Source of the DNA: Sthenelais limicola
Lineage: Eukaryota; Annelida; Polychaeta; Phyllodocida; Sigalionidae
Direction of reading: 5' to 3'
Length of the DNA stretch: 64,000 nt
NCBI GenBank assembly: GCA_942159475.1
Contig: OW804096.1
Location: forward strand, 108,908,194 to 108,972,193
Part shown: positions 1-8,052 of the stretch, one piece after another
Layout: each line of letters opens with the position of its first letter
How positions within the stretch are numbered: position 1 is the first letter of the stretch
The notes under the pieces: generated by a model
Told to the model about the DNA's origin: nothing
Databases searched by the model: none
Seen by the model: only the letters and a program-made list of their open reading frames with translations
Position numbers and translations under genes: made by a program

Positions 1-205
1 GGTAACTATTCAGAGAGATATACAATACAGTACAATACAGTAAGAGTTGATCTACATGTTCATTAGCAGGGTACATGGTATTATACAGGTAATTGGATGC
101 TTGACACCGTGCCACTAGCTTGGAGTGATTGGTGTTTTGAGTAACTATAGGAGAATATTATTGGTTATAACTGGGGGATTTCTGATTTCTGAAATAGTTT
201 TGATT
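1..205 (-). other. 3' UTR of the NADAR-carrying LINE (incomplete)
   Basis: This sequence follows the EN-RT stop codon in the sense direction. It has no coding potential and no recognisable polyA or tandem tail before the window ends, so the 3' terminus is probably outside. On the plus strand, positions 110-133 contain a CACCGTGCCACT block that resembles the CACCGTACCATT repeats of the internal spacer near 3309-3490. A run of ATACAGTA-type words at 20-42 resembles sequence near 3544-3580. The likeness is by eye and short. Confidence 0.6.
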
Positions 206-3064
206 TTAGAATAGGGTTTGAAGCCATATTTTTTGATTTGTTTTAAAGGCCTCTATAGTGCCTATTCCTCTTTGACGGGCTGACAGCTCATTCCAGGAGC
301 GTGCACATTTTACCTGGAGGGTATTCTGACCTATTTTGGTTCTATATCTTGGTATTTTTAGAATTATTCCTTCGTTTCTCCTAGTGGGCCTAGCTGGGAT
401 TTCAATTTGGTCTGGGCATTTAGATCTCTTGTATGCTAGAGTGCGTATGTGTGATATTCTTCTGTTTTCTAAAAGTGGTATCTTTGAGATTCTGTGTAGT
501 GTATTGGTGGGAGTGTCAAAGGGCATGTTTAGGGCAATTTTTAATGATTTATTTTGAAGTCTTTGCAATTTCTGGAGTAATTGTGGGTTGGTGTCATGGA
601 TTATTGCATCACAGTAGTCAAAGTAGGGTAATATCTTTGTTTTGTATATTTTCAGTGCAGTGCGGGGGTCTATATATTTCCTAATTTTCTGAAGCTGGTG
701 TGTCTTGTAAGCTATGGTTTTGATTGATTGATTTGTCTGGGGTCTGAAACTCAATTTGTCATCAATTGTAAATCCTAGATATTTGTAGGTTTGCACTTGT
801 TTCATTGGTTTTTCTTGATATAGGATGACTTGGGTTTTGCTTTGTTTCTTATTTTGCTTATTTTGCTTAGATCTTGTGATGTACATGGTGTTTGATTTAT
901 CAGAGTTTACTAAAAAAAGGCTGTTTTTGCACCATGAGTGTAGAGAATTTATTGATTGTTGCATGCGTTTGTATAAAATATCGATGTTATTGCTATGTGT
1001 ATATATAAGGGTGTCGTCAGCATACAGAGAGATCTTTGTGTGTGCAATATTATGGGTAATGTCGTTAATGAAGATAATGAACATAAGTGGTCCAATAATT
1101 GATCCTTGTGGAACACCAGTTGTCATATGGGTTTTTTCTGAGAGGGAGTTGTTAACTATGGTTGATTGCTGTCTGTTTTTTAGGTAAGATATGCACCACT
1201 TAAGGAGTGCTCCTCTGATGCCTATGTGAGCTAGTTTAGAAGTTAGGATGGAGTGATTCACTAGATCAAAAGCTTTCCGAAAGTCAATAAATGAAATCAG
1301 TGTATCAATGTTAGCATCTAAGTTCCAGGCTACCTCATCAGAAAAATTACCTATCGCGTCTATAGTCGACTTGCCAGGTCTGAAACCATATTGGTGACTG
1401 TCGAGCAAATCATACATTTCTAAATATTCGTATATTCTGTTGTGAACTATTTTTTCTATGATTTTACTTGGGGTAGGGAGCAATGCTATGGGCCTATAGT
1501 TATTTATTTTATTGGGATTTCCACTTTTGAAGAGGGGGACTATCTTGGCTATTTTCCATTTGTCAGGGAAGGTTTCAGTGTGTAGTGATAAGTTGATGCA
1601 GTGGGTAAATTCTTTACTAAGTGATATAAGTGCAGGTTTTATGATACTGTTGGGTACATGTTCTATGGAGGATGATTTAGAGGAATCAATTTTACGGAGC
1701 AATTTAACTACTTCAGTCTCTGTTGTTGAAATATTTTGGAGGGAGCTTTGAGATGGTTCAGTCAGTGAGTGCCAGTTTGGTGCCATTCCTTCTGTAAGGT
1801 TGGAGGCTATCGTGGCAAAATAGTTGTTGATGTAATTTGGTAGGAGGGTTTGGTCAATAGGGGAGTTGTCTGTGTCAGTTAGATTTATGACTTCAGACCT
1901 TTTGTTCGTGCAGGAAATGGAGTTTATTAATTCCCAGAATTTCTTAGGGTCTTTATTGTTTGCATTTAATTCATTAGTTATGAAGTCTTTTTTAGCGTTA
2001 AACATAGCTTTCTTGGCTTGCCTATTTAAGAGTTTGGCATTTGCCCAATCCTCTTGGTTTTTTGTTCTGATGGCTTTCTTTCTTGCTCTGTTCTTTTCTT
2101 TTAGTTTGTCAATGATGTCTGGTGTGATCCAGGGATCATTGTTCACTCTTGTGTAACTTTTTTTGAGGGGAGCCATATTGTTAAGTAGAAGGGTTATACG
2201 GTTTATAATGGTGTCCCAGGCTAGGGTTGGGCAGAGTATGTTAGGGAAATTTTCCCAAGGGTATTCTTGTCTGAGTCTTTGAGTGAACTCAATAACGTTC
2301 AGGTTTCTTAAAGACCTGGTCCATTTTAGAGTTTTTTCAATTGTCATTTTTGATTTTTTTCGTATTACATATGTAAGTTCATGATCACTCAAATTTATGT
2401 TCTTTACTCCAGATTCGAGAATGATCTCACTATTCGAGTAAATATGGTCTATTAGGGTCCCTATCAGGGTATTATCTCTTAGGTGGTATCTCGTTGGGTC
2501 TTTTATCAACTGTTTAAGATTGAATTCTAGCTGAAATGACTTGAGTAGCTTTTTTTCATTTGAGGCATTATCATTATAGTTTATGTTGAAATCACCTAAA
2601 AGAAATATTTCAGCTTTCTTGTTAGATAAAATAAAATTTAGAGAGTCATTTAGATATGTGATAAGGTTGGCTGTAGAGCCAGTAGGGGGTTTGTATAAAG
2701 ATCCGATAAATATTGGTTTTGAGTGTTTCAGGTTGAGTCTGACCCAGGCGCATTCAACGTCAGCTGAGCTGATATTGATATTATCAATCGAGGAGAAATC
2801 TATTTCATTTTTTATGTAGAAAGCGGTCCCTCCCCCTTTCTTTGGTGAAGGGTTATTTAATGAGGTCCAGGCTCTGTCTAGTCGATATAGTGTATAACCT
2901 GGAATTAGTATTTCATTATTTTTTATATTATCGTGTAGCCAGGTTTCTGAGAGAGTTAAAATTGAGGGTTGAATTTGGAGAATTTCTTGTTTTACTAGGT
3001 CGAATTTACCGAAAAGACTCTGAGCATTTAAGTGGCAAATAGATAAGCCTTTGTTGAAGGCCAT
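206..3064 (-). CDS. LINE ORF2: APE endonuclease plus reverse transcriptase
   Basis: The 952-residue protein should nick target DNA and copy the element RNA by target-primed reverse transcription. The N-terminal APE-type endonuclease (about residues 5-235) shows HLNAQS (N13), SETW (E40), LLGDFN (D158, N160), IDH (D206, H207) and SDH (D227, H228), the usual catalytic set. The RT domain (about 500-780) has NNYRPIALLP (522-531), the first catalytic Asp in FIDFRKAFD (592-600), TGVPQGSIIGP (649-659) and the YADD box (681-684). The C-terminus has the ARSWNELSARQRG signature that often closes such ORFs. The start is an ATG with A at -3 and G at +4. The frame is open for 36 codons further upstream without another ATG. 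There is no stop or frameshift, so it may be functional. It lacks a zinc knuckle and an RNase H domain. Confidence 0.95.
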   Translation of the reverse strand: MAFNKGLSICHLNAQSLFGKFDLVKQEILQIQPSILTLSETWLHDNIKNNEILIPGYTLYRLDRAWTSLNNPSPKKGGGTAFYIKNEIDFSSIDNINISSADVECAWVRLNLKHSKPIFIGSLYKPPTGSTANLITYLNDSLNFILSNKKAEIFLLGDFNINYNDNASNEKKLLKSFQLEFNLKQLIKDPTRYHLRDNTLIGTLIDHIYSNSEIILESGVKNINLSDHELTYVIRKKSKMTIEKTLKWTRSLRNLNVIEFTQRLRQEYPWENFPNILCPTLAWDTIINRITLLLNNMAPLKKSYTRVNNDPWITPDIIDKLKEKNRARKKAIRTKNQEDWANAKLLNRQAKKAMFNAKKDFITNELNANNKDPKKFWELINSISCTNKRSEVINLTDTDNSPIDQTLLPNYINNYFATIASNLTEGMAPNWHSLTEPSQSSLQNISTTETEVVKLLRKIDSSKSSSIEHVPNSIIKPALISLSKEFTHCINLSLHTETFPDKWKIAKIVPLFKSGNPNKINNYRPIALLPTPSKIIEKIVHNRIYEYLEMYDLLDSHQYGFRPGKSTIDAIGNFSDEVAWNLDANIDTLISFIDFRKAFDLVNHSILTSKLAHIGIRGALLKWCISYLKNRQQSTIVNNSLSEKTHMTTGVPQGSIIGPLMFIIFINDITHNIAHTKISLYADDTLIYTHSNNIDILYKRMQQSINSLHSWCKNSLFLVNSDKSNTMYITRSKQNKQNKKQSKTQVILYQEKPMKQVQTYKYLGFTIDDKLSFRPQTNQSIKTIAYKTHQLQKIRKYIDPRTALKIYKTKILPYFDYCDAIIHDTNPQLLQKLQRLQNKSLKIALNMPFDTPTNTLHRISKIPLLENRRISHIRTLAYKRSKCPDQIEIPARPTRRNEGIILKIPRYRTKIGQNTLQVKCARSWNELSARQRGIGTIEAFKTNQKIWLQTLF

Positions 3065-3308
3065 GTTATCGAATATCCCTTTTTGCAGATAACTGCTAGG
3101 GAAGAGATTGGGGCTTGTAGTGCCAAGCAGGGAGGCGGGGGTCCTACTGGGACACTAATATCTTTATGTGGGATTAGTGATTCAATTGGCGAGGAGATAC
3201 GTTGGGGGGCACTAGGCTCCGACATATGATAGACTGACAGTAGGGAACAAGGGATATATATGTGAAGATGGTAAAAAAGGGGAGGTGCCATCTGGTGTTT
3301 TATGATTG

Positions 3309-3490
3309 AACCGTACCATTGGAGTTTTGCATTGGGCGGATAACTATTGTTGCCAGGCTTATGCGGGCATGGAGTCGATTCAATTTTTTTGGACCGTACT
3401 ACTGGAGATATAGCATTGAGGGGGGGGGTAATTTTCAATTGATGTGACGATCATTATTTGTTTGCACCGTACCATTGGGAGATATAGGGG
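3309..3490 (-). repeat. Three imperfect copies of a ~25-bp unit in the LINE spacer
   Basis: On the plus strand the words ACCGTACCATTGGAG (3310-3324), ACCGTACTACTGGAGATATA (3393-3412) and ACCGTACCATTGGGAGATATA-like sequence (about 3466-3486) recur at 75-85 bp spacing. They lie in the non-coding part between the SGNH and EN-RT ORFs. A weaker relative lies in the 3' UTR near 110. The role is unknown; RNA recognition by the element's own proteins is one possibility. Confidence 0.6.
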
Positions 3491-3650
3491 AGCTGAGTTT
3501 TTATAAAGAGTTACATTTGTGTTTCAGCCGGGCTATTGGGTTTCCAGTGACAATACAGTAAATACAAGATATACAATAAAATGAGATGGACAATGAGTTG
3601 TCAGTGAGATAGAACATAGTATTTTAAGTGCAGCTTTTAGTTCTCAGGAA

Positions 3651-4000
3651 CTTGTCACATATTAAGTATGTTGCTTCACAAATTATTTACAGTATCATTA
3701 TCAATAGACAGAAAAATTGACAGGAAGGAAGAAAAATTGTTTTCCAAAGCTTGCCACACACTAAGTATGTTGCTTTGATCATTTGTTGTCTAACAATATG
3801 CAGAGTTCATGTATCGTATAGTTCATTTAATCATGGCTTGCCACGCACTAAGCGTGTTGCCTTGATGGCGTGTTATGGAAAAAGACGTTTATCATGAGAA
3901 GATCACTTTATGTACAGGGATATATTAGAGAAAGACATGCGCGGACAAAAAATGGGTATTAAGTATCACAAAGCTTGCCACGCACATAGCATGTTGCCTT
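3651..4000 (-). repeat. Four covarying hairpin repeats in the spacer upstream of EN-RT
   Basis: A ~30-bp unit occurs four times, at 3651-3679, 3749-3780, 3836-3868 and 3972-4002. In the sense direction each reads GCAACA-stem-loop-stem-CAAG. The stems differ but still pair: CAUA/UAUG, CAUAC/GUGUG, CACGC/GCGUG and CAUGC/GCGUG, with GU wobbles in the second and fourth and a mostly UUAGU-like loop. Changes on one arm are matched on the other, which argues for selection on RNA structure rather than chance duplication. The array sits 600-950 nt before the EN-RT start codon. It might promote internal initiation, bind ORF1 protein or mark the RNA for packaging; all of these are inference. Confidence 0.7.
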
Positions 4001-4053
4001 GGAGAAAAAAAGATATAATTAATTGGATTATGAGTTGATTTTAACTTGCGGTT

Positions 4054-4707
4054 TTAGGAGCACGTTTTCCTGATATTTCGGTAGAAGGTGGTAAATGTCA
4101 TGTAAACAAATTTGGCGATTGTATCTCTCTTGAAGTGGAGACCATCCTTGGTTTTTGCTGAGTATCTGTGGGCGGTATACAGTTTGCGCTTTTTGTGGAT
4201 CACTCCTTCTAGATGAGGCCCGATAACATGAGCCTTGCGGTTGATCTTTCTTATTTGATTATTGATCTGTAGCAACGCTAAATGAATTTCATCTTGCTCG
4301 TCAGGTGATGATAGCCATCCATTTGTATAATGATCGAGTGAAATTCCTGGAATTTCCATGACTATTAGGGCTCTGCACGCAGCATTTAGTACACGTATAA
4401 GGGAGTATAGTTCACCTGTGAAATGTTCAATCGCTGCTTGGTGGTTGGGAAAACGTGGGTATATTTTCCTGCCTTTTAGCTTTTCGGTGAGTTTGTTTAT
4501 TCCACCTAGAACATAGCATAAGTCGAACTGGTGGAAGTGGAACCTTTTGAAAGCCTCAGTTGCTATGTCAGATAATCTTGCTCCTGGTAATGGTATACAG
4601 GTGAAGTTTATATCGTAGCAGTTGTGCTCACGTAATAGTGCACGCATTGGAAGATCCCAGTTTTTGATTCGTGAATCCCCCAAGAGCAGTATTTCAAAAC
4701 AAGGCAT
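4054..4707 (-). CDS. SGNH/GDSL-type hydrolase of the LINE
   Basis: The 217-residue protein is a compact SGNH hydrolase. Block I is LLLGDSRIKNW with the nucleophile S12. Block II is the PGAR turn (G42), block III is LGGINKLT (oxyanion N71), and block V is KDGLHF with D188 and H191. All catalytic positions are present. SGNH/esterase domains are known from ORF1 regions of some CR1- and L2-type LINEs, where a lipid or acyl-ester role has been proposed; the substrate here is unknown. The ATG at 4707 has A at -3 and lies 29 nt after the NADAR stop, so translation may depend on reinitiation. The frame matches ORF1, not NADAR. No signal peptide or membrane segment is evident. Confidence 0.85.
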   Translation of the reverse strand: MPCFEILLLGDSRIKNWDLPMRALLREHNCYDINFTCIPLPGARLSDIATEAFKRFHFHQFDLCYVLGGINKLTEKLKGRKIYPRFPNHQAAIEHFTGELYSLIRVLNAACRALIVMEIPGISLDHYTNGWLSSPDEQDEIHLALLQINNQIRKINRKAHVIGPHLEGVIHKKRKLYTAHRYSAKTKDGLHFKRDTIAKFVYMTFTTFYRNIRKTCS

Positions 4708-4736
4708 TATGCCAGAGAATTTGATGGCAAAAAGAG

Positions 4737-5425
4737 TCAGCTTGTTAGCTCCGATCTGATTAATTTGAGGAGTTTACCTCCAACGTTTTTGTGATTTACG
4801 ATCTGATCTTTGCTTAGGCCCGGTGCGGCAGTTAGGTGGTGACCACAGCCGTAGTAGGGGTCTAACGTTGCCTCATAGAATGTGGCCTCTGGTGTATATT
4901 GCATAAGAAATGTTTTCAGGTTATCATTCTGTGTGAATTTCATTCTCACGCAGTCGAGGAGAGTTTCATGGGCTATTTCCTCATTCCAATTGGGAGAATC
5001 AGGGACTTGGTTTGCTAGTCTTTTCGCTACATATGGGTTTTTTACGGATTTGATCCTGTCTATTAATGACTGGTCCGCTCCTGACATTGTTGCCTTTCTG
5101 ACTTGGTATAATTGCTCGGCAGAATTAGCTGTTACGTCATTGTATGTTATTGGGCATGCATACATATTAGACAAAGGGCTCATGTGGCCCTGAAAGGCCA
5201 CCCCATCTGTCGTGTCGATCGTTGCAGCATTGCTTTTGGTAATCCCATTAGGCAATTTGTCAAAATCTTCTCGTTCATATGTTTCGCCATCGATTACAAC
5301 TGCAAAACCCTTGGGTCTAGCGTTTAACTGATGCACTGTCCTAGCCGCATTCGCGATCGTTCTGGCTTCCACCAGGTATACTTGCTCTTCTTCTGTAGTC
5401 TGAAGAGATTCTAATACCTGCTAAT
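4737..5425 (-). CDS. NADAR (YbiA-like) domain encoded inside a LINE
   Basis: The open frame begins after a stop near 5425 and has no ATG before the domain; codon 5372 is GTG. Numbering from that codon, the NADAR hallmarks appear in order: FQGHMSPLSNMY (60-71), ANSAEQLYQVRKA (82-94, with the family's E, Q and K), VAKRLANQV (115-123), CVRMKFTQN (141-149), YEATLDPYYGCG (166-177) and NVGGKLLKLIR (196-206). NADAR proteins act on ADP-ribose derivatives, and bacterial members remove ADP-ribose from guanine. A counter-ADP-ribosylation or RNA-end-processing role in retrotransposition is inference. Upstream codons (TTEEEQVYLVEAR) read like the tail of an ORF1 RRM region. The domain was therefore probably fused to ORF1, with a one-base frame change at about 5380-5395 separating them here. 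Confidence 0.85.
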
Positions 5426-6495
5426 AAAGGATTGTTCTTGTTGTTGTTCAGGGATCTGAAGATTTCGATTTTCAATTTAGTAGATGGGAGGGTAACTTTA
5501 ACCGGTCTAGGATAGACTGCATTGGCCGTGGGCCTAGGTTTCCCTAGTCTTTCTGGATTGCTGAAGTCGACTTTCAAGTTTAACGCTTGGAACACATCAA
5601 TTAATTGTTTGTTTAAATCAGTACCATCCATTTCTTTCAAACCTCTAACTATTATTCTAAAGTCTCTTGGTCTTTCGGAGGGAAGGTTGTTCGCAGAATT
5701 AGTATTACTTTGCGCTTGCAATTGGGGGCACATAATACCCGCATTTTGTCCCAGCGGCGGAAATTGGACATTCAGATTTGCATTTTCTATGGAAGACTTG
5801 TTAGCTTGGATTTGGGTGGAGAGTTCGTCAATTTTATTTTGCATTGCAGTAAAGTTATTGTTGGTGTTAGTCTCACTTTTCGATTGTGTGTCAGAGAGTG
5901 TTTTCATGCTAACAGTCAGTGTCGAGATGTGCGATTGGTTTGCAGTAGCTAATGTATGTAACTGTGAAAAAGTGCTTTGCATATTGGTATAGCCTTGGAG
6001 AAGTTCATCCATTTTTTGCTCTCTTTTAACAAACATTTGCATGAAGGCAGTATTCATAAAATGGTCATAGTGGAATTGACTTATCTGATGTGTAGGTGGG
6101 GGGAGCTGTTGGTAGTTGGGTGACTGGTATGCGTGCATGGCCGTCGAGGAAGGTACCACCGATGTCGATCCGCATTGTTGTTGGTGCATTTCTGGGGGGG
6201 AGAAATGTCCTGCAGATCCTAGTTGGGATGGGTCGATTGGATATCCATTATTTGTCCCATTAGCAAAAGGTTGTAGTTGTGGTCCCTGATAGCAGGAATC
6301 ACCATCCAGTTGGGAGTTTTGGTCGATTTTTTGAGTCGACATATCCCTATTGTTGGTTGCTGTTACGTAATCCTTGTTGGTGTTCGAACCGTTGTACCTG
6401 TCACTGTTTATCGTGCGAATGTCCTGGTCAGAGAAAAGATTTACTGTTTGTAGGCTACGTGAGGATCTAGATGATCTATTATTTGTTGTAGACAT
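5341..6495 (-). CDS. LINE ORF1: Ser/Gln/Asn-rich coiled-coil protein with RRM-like domain
   Basis: The 384-residue frame starts at an ATG. Residues 1-140 are low-complexity (Ser, Asn, Gln, Pro) and probably disordered. Residues about 145-240 form a helical, heptad-like stretch likely to trimerise. Residues about 276-367 look like the RRM of LINE ORF1 proteins, with a FRIIVRGL strand (279-286) and a PVKVTL strand (331-336). Such proteins bind element RNA and act as chaperones. After SSDY (364-367) the frame runs into a basic tail that does not resemble the family and stops at 5341. The expected continuation lies one base out of register in the NADAR frame, with which it overlaps by 32 nt counted from codon 5372. 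I infer an indel in this copy or, less likely, programmed +1 frameshifting. Confidence 0.8.
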   Translation of the reverse strand: MSTTNNRSSRSSRSLQTVNLFSDQDIRTINSDRYNGSNTNKDYVTATNNRDMSTQKIDQNSQLDGDSCYQGPQLQPFANGTNNGYPIDPSQLGSAGHFSPPEMHQQQCGSTSVVPSSTAMHAYQSPNYQQLPPPTHQISQFHYDHFMNTAFMQMFVKREQKMDELLQGYTNMQSTFSQLHTLATANQSHISTLTVSMKTLSDTQSKSETNTNNNFTAMQNKIDELSTQIQANKSSIENANLNVQFPPLGQNAGIMCPQLQAQSNTNSANNLPSERPRDFRIIVRGLKEMDGTDLNKQLIDVFQALNLKVDFSNPERLGKPRPTANAVYPRPVKVTLPSTKLKIEIFRSLNNNKNNPLLAGIRISSDYRRRASIPGGSQNDRECG

Positions 6496-6640
6496 ATCCA
6501 GAAAGCTTTCCTGAGATGTGTGTCGTAGATCGGAGATAAATGGTCGTTTAGATTCCCTTGTACTGACAGAAATTAGTCGGAGCTCTAGCTAGAACGTCTA
6601 ACCTCGCGTCCGCCATGTTTACTTCGAGTGGTCTACGAAA
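6496..6640 (-). other. Putative 5' leader of the LINE
   Basis: This short stretch upstream of the ORF1 ATG is more GC-rich than the flanking DNA, with GGCGGACGCGAGG on the sense strand near 6605-6620. It has no ORF. LINE promoters are normally internal and lie here. The exact 5' end and the target-site duplication cannot be fixed because the 3' end is not in view. Confidence 0.4.
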
Positions 6641-6654
6641 AAAGTATTTGTCTT

Positions 6655-6925
6655 AATATAACATAAGAATTGACTCTAATTTATACAATTTGGAAAGTGC
6701 TCTTAAGAAGATTCTTAGCACCAATTCGGCTTTGAATTTGGTACAGTGTGGGCCTAAATTTTGCTTAAATTGCTTATGAATTGTTGTAAGAACCCACGAT
6801 TTGTCGTACAAATTGGAATTTTTGTAAGAAAGCCCTCCTATTACCGAACTGAAGTAGGTTTTCTTAAGAATAATTTTGAATTTGTACGACTTGTCTTAAG
6901 GCCCAATTCGGCTCTGAGTTTGTGA
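6655..6925. repeat. Uncharacterised AT-rich repeat with internal duplicates
   Basis: Words such as CAATTCGGCTTTGAATTTG (6723-6741) and CAATTCGGCTCTGAGTTTG (about 6903-6921), and several CTTAAGAA/TTCTTAAG motifs, recur within 270 bp. The pattern resembles a small non-autonomous element or decayed tandem repeat. No ORF, clear TIR or target duplication was found. Confidence 0.3.
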
Positions 6926-7270
6926 ATATGTGTGCCCGGCATTACGTAACTGGAGATTGTCGTTATGTAGCAGAAATGTTGCAATATAGTGGCCACGCCC
7001 AAATTCTGGTAGCTGTCTATCCATGCTCCCTGCTTAAATCTGGGTCGATTTTAATGAGTAGGTAAATACATCATATATAGTTCAAATGTGCCGTGAAGTG
7101 AACATAAATCTTCACTTGATTGTAAGCTATGGGTATAGCAATCAATTAAGAAACTCTTAGTGCTTTCAATTGTTTGAAACTATCATATTTCAATTCGTAG
7201 GAGCCTTTGTCAACTCACCATTTATCAACAGGTCTAACCCAAATCTATTCGCTTTACAAATTGCATCTGA

Positions 7271-7459
7271 AAGGTGGGTTCCATTGGGACGTTACTTCTC
7301 CCGTCACTTGATCCCGCTTCTAAAGTAATGCGACTAATGAAATTAAGCCATTTCAAATCAAACATGTTTGATTGATGTGGGACCACTCTGTTACAACCAA
7401 GCTACTGCTCCCTTTTACATGACCAAGTGACAGGAGAAGTAACAATGGAACCCTGCCTT
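7271..7459. mobile_element. MITE with ~38-bp terminal inverted repeats (copy 1)
   Basis: The left end AAGGTGGGTTCCATTG followed by ACTTCTCCCGTCACTTG is mirrored at the right end by CAAGTGACAGGAGAAGT followed by CAATGGAACCCTGCCTT. The core is ~100 bp and AT-rich with no ORF. The terminal motif is shared with the next element. No convincing target duplication was seen. Confidence 0.7.
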
Positions 7460-7539
7460 CAATGACATCGGCTACAGATGGACAATAATATGTAATTTAT
7501 AATAAATGATATTGTAATTTGAAAACTCAGCCTCCTGAG

Positions 7540-8052
7540 GACTGGGTTCCACTGGCTGGCTACTCTTCCCGCTTCTCCTCCTGCTACTTTTACAGTCAAT
7601 TGGTCCCGTTTCTTTAGAAGTGGGAGCAAGCAACTGAAAGTAACCAGAACGGGTGCTACTGGGACATAACTTCCATCACTACTTCTACCGCTATTAAGAA
7701 ATTTGAGCAGACAACATTTCATTTTCACATGTAAATGGATGCATCAAGTAATGTGAGGGGTAACGTAGAGTGGTGCTATTGCCCCACTTCAGCTCCCACT
7801 ATGTCCTGCTATGTACTGCTATGTCCTGCTACCTCCTGCTACAAAGTAGCAGCCGCTTCAAATCATACACGTTTGATAGAAGCGGGAGCACTCTATGCTT
7901 CGAAAACGCTCCAAAAGAAGCAGGAAGTAATGTGGCTTTGTAGCGGGGCCCAATAGCACCCATCCCCATTACTCTCCCGCTTCTGCTTCCGCTTCTTTAA
8001 GCAAGAAGCGGGAGCAGAAACGGGAGAAGTAGCCAGCCAGTGGAACCCACCT
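7540..8052. mobile_element. MITE-like TIR element (copy 2, same TIR family)
   Basis: The left terminus (CTGGGTTCCACTGGCTGGCT at 7541-7560) matches the reverse complement of the right terminus (AGCCAGCCAGTGGAACCCAC at 8031-8050), continuing into a CTTCTCCCG block. The interior carries a degenerate run of CCTGCTATGT/ACTGCTATGT units at 7801-7850 but no credible coding frame. The GGGTTCCA terminus is common to the preceding MITE. Confidence 0.7.

Larger units (their letters stand above)
1..6640 (-). mobile_element. Non-LTR retrotransposon (CR1/jockey-like LINE) with RRM, NADAR, SGNH and EN-RT modules
   Basis: All modules lie on the minus strand. In sense order they are 5' leader (about 6640-6496), ORF1 with coiled coil and RRM-like domain (6495-5341), NADAR frame (about 5425-4737), SGNH hydrolase ORF (4707-4054), a ~990-nt non-coding spacer with repeated hairpins (4053-3065), EN-RT ORF (3064-206) and 3' UTR (205 to at least 1). 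The EN-RT and SGNH frames are unbroken, so the copy is young. The only likely lesion is a one-base frame change between RRM and NADAR. The 3' end probably runs off the left edge, since I see no tail repeat. The 5' end is estimated from where element-like sequence gives way to AT-rich DNA near 6640. CR1/jockey-like is a loose assignment from the APE endonuclease and RT motifs; a tree would be needed to name the clade. Confidence 0.88.

Noticed and set aside
336..3042. Several plus-strand ORFs antisense to the LINE EN-RT
   Set aside because: They are shadows of the long minus-strand frame, rich in Leu/Phe/Val, with no domain.
3028..3438. 136-codon minus-strand frame overlapping the EN-RT start
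   Set aside because: It starts at a TTG codon, is Pro/Ser-rich, overlaps the EN-RT start by 37 nt in another frame and crosses the spacer repeats. No motif supports a protein.
3651..4000. CRISPR-like spaced repeats
   Set aside because: Repeats are imperfect, unevenly spaced (87-136 bp), inside a eukaryotic LINE spacer and form covarying hairpins.
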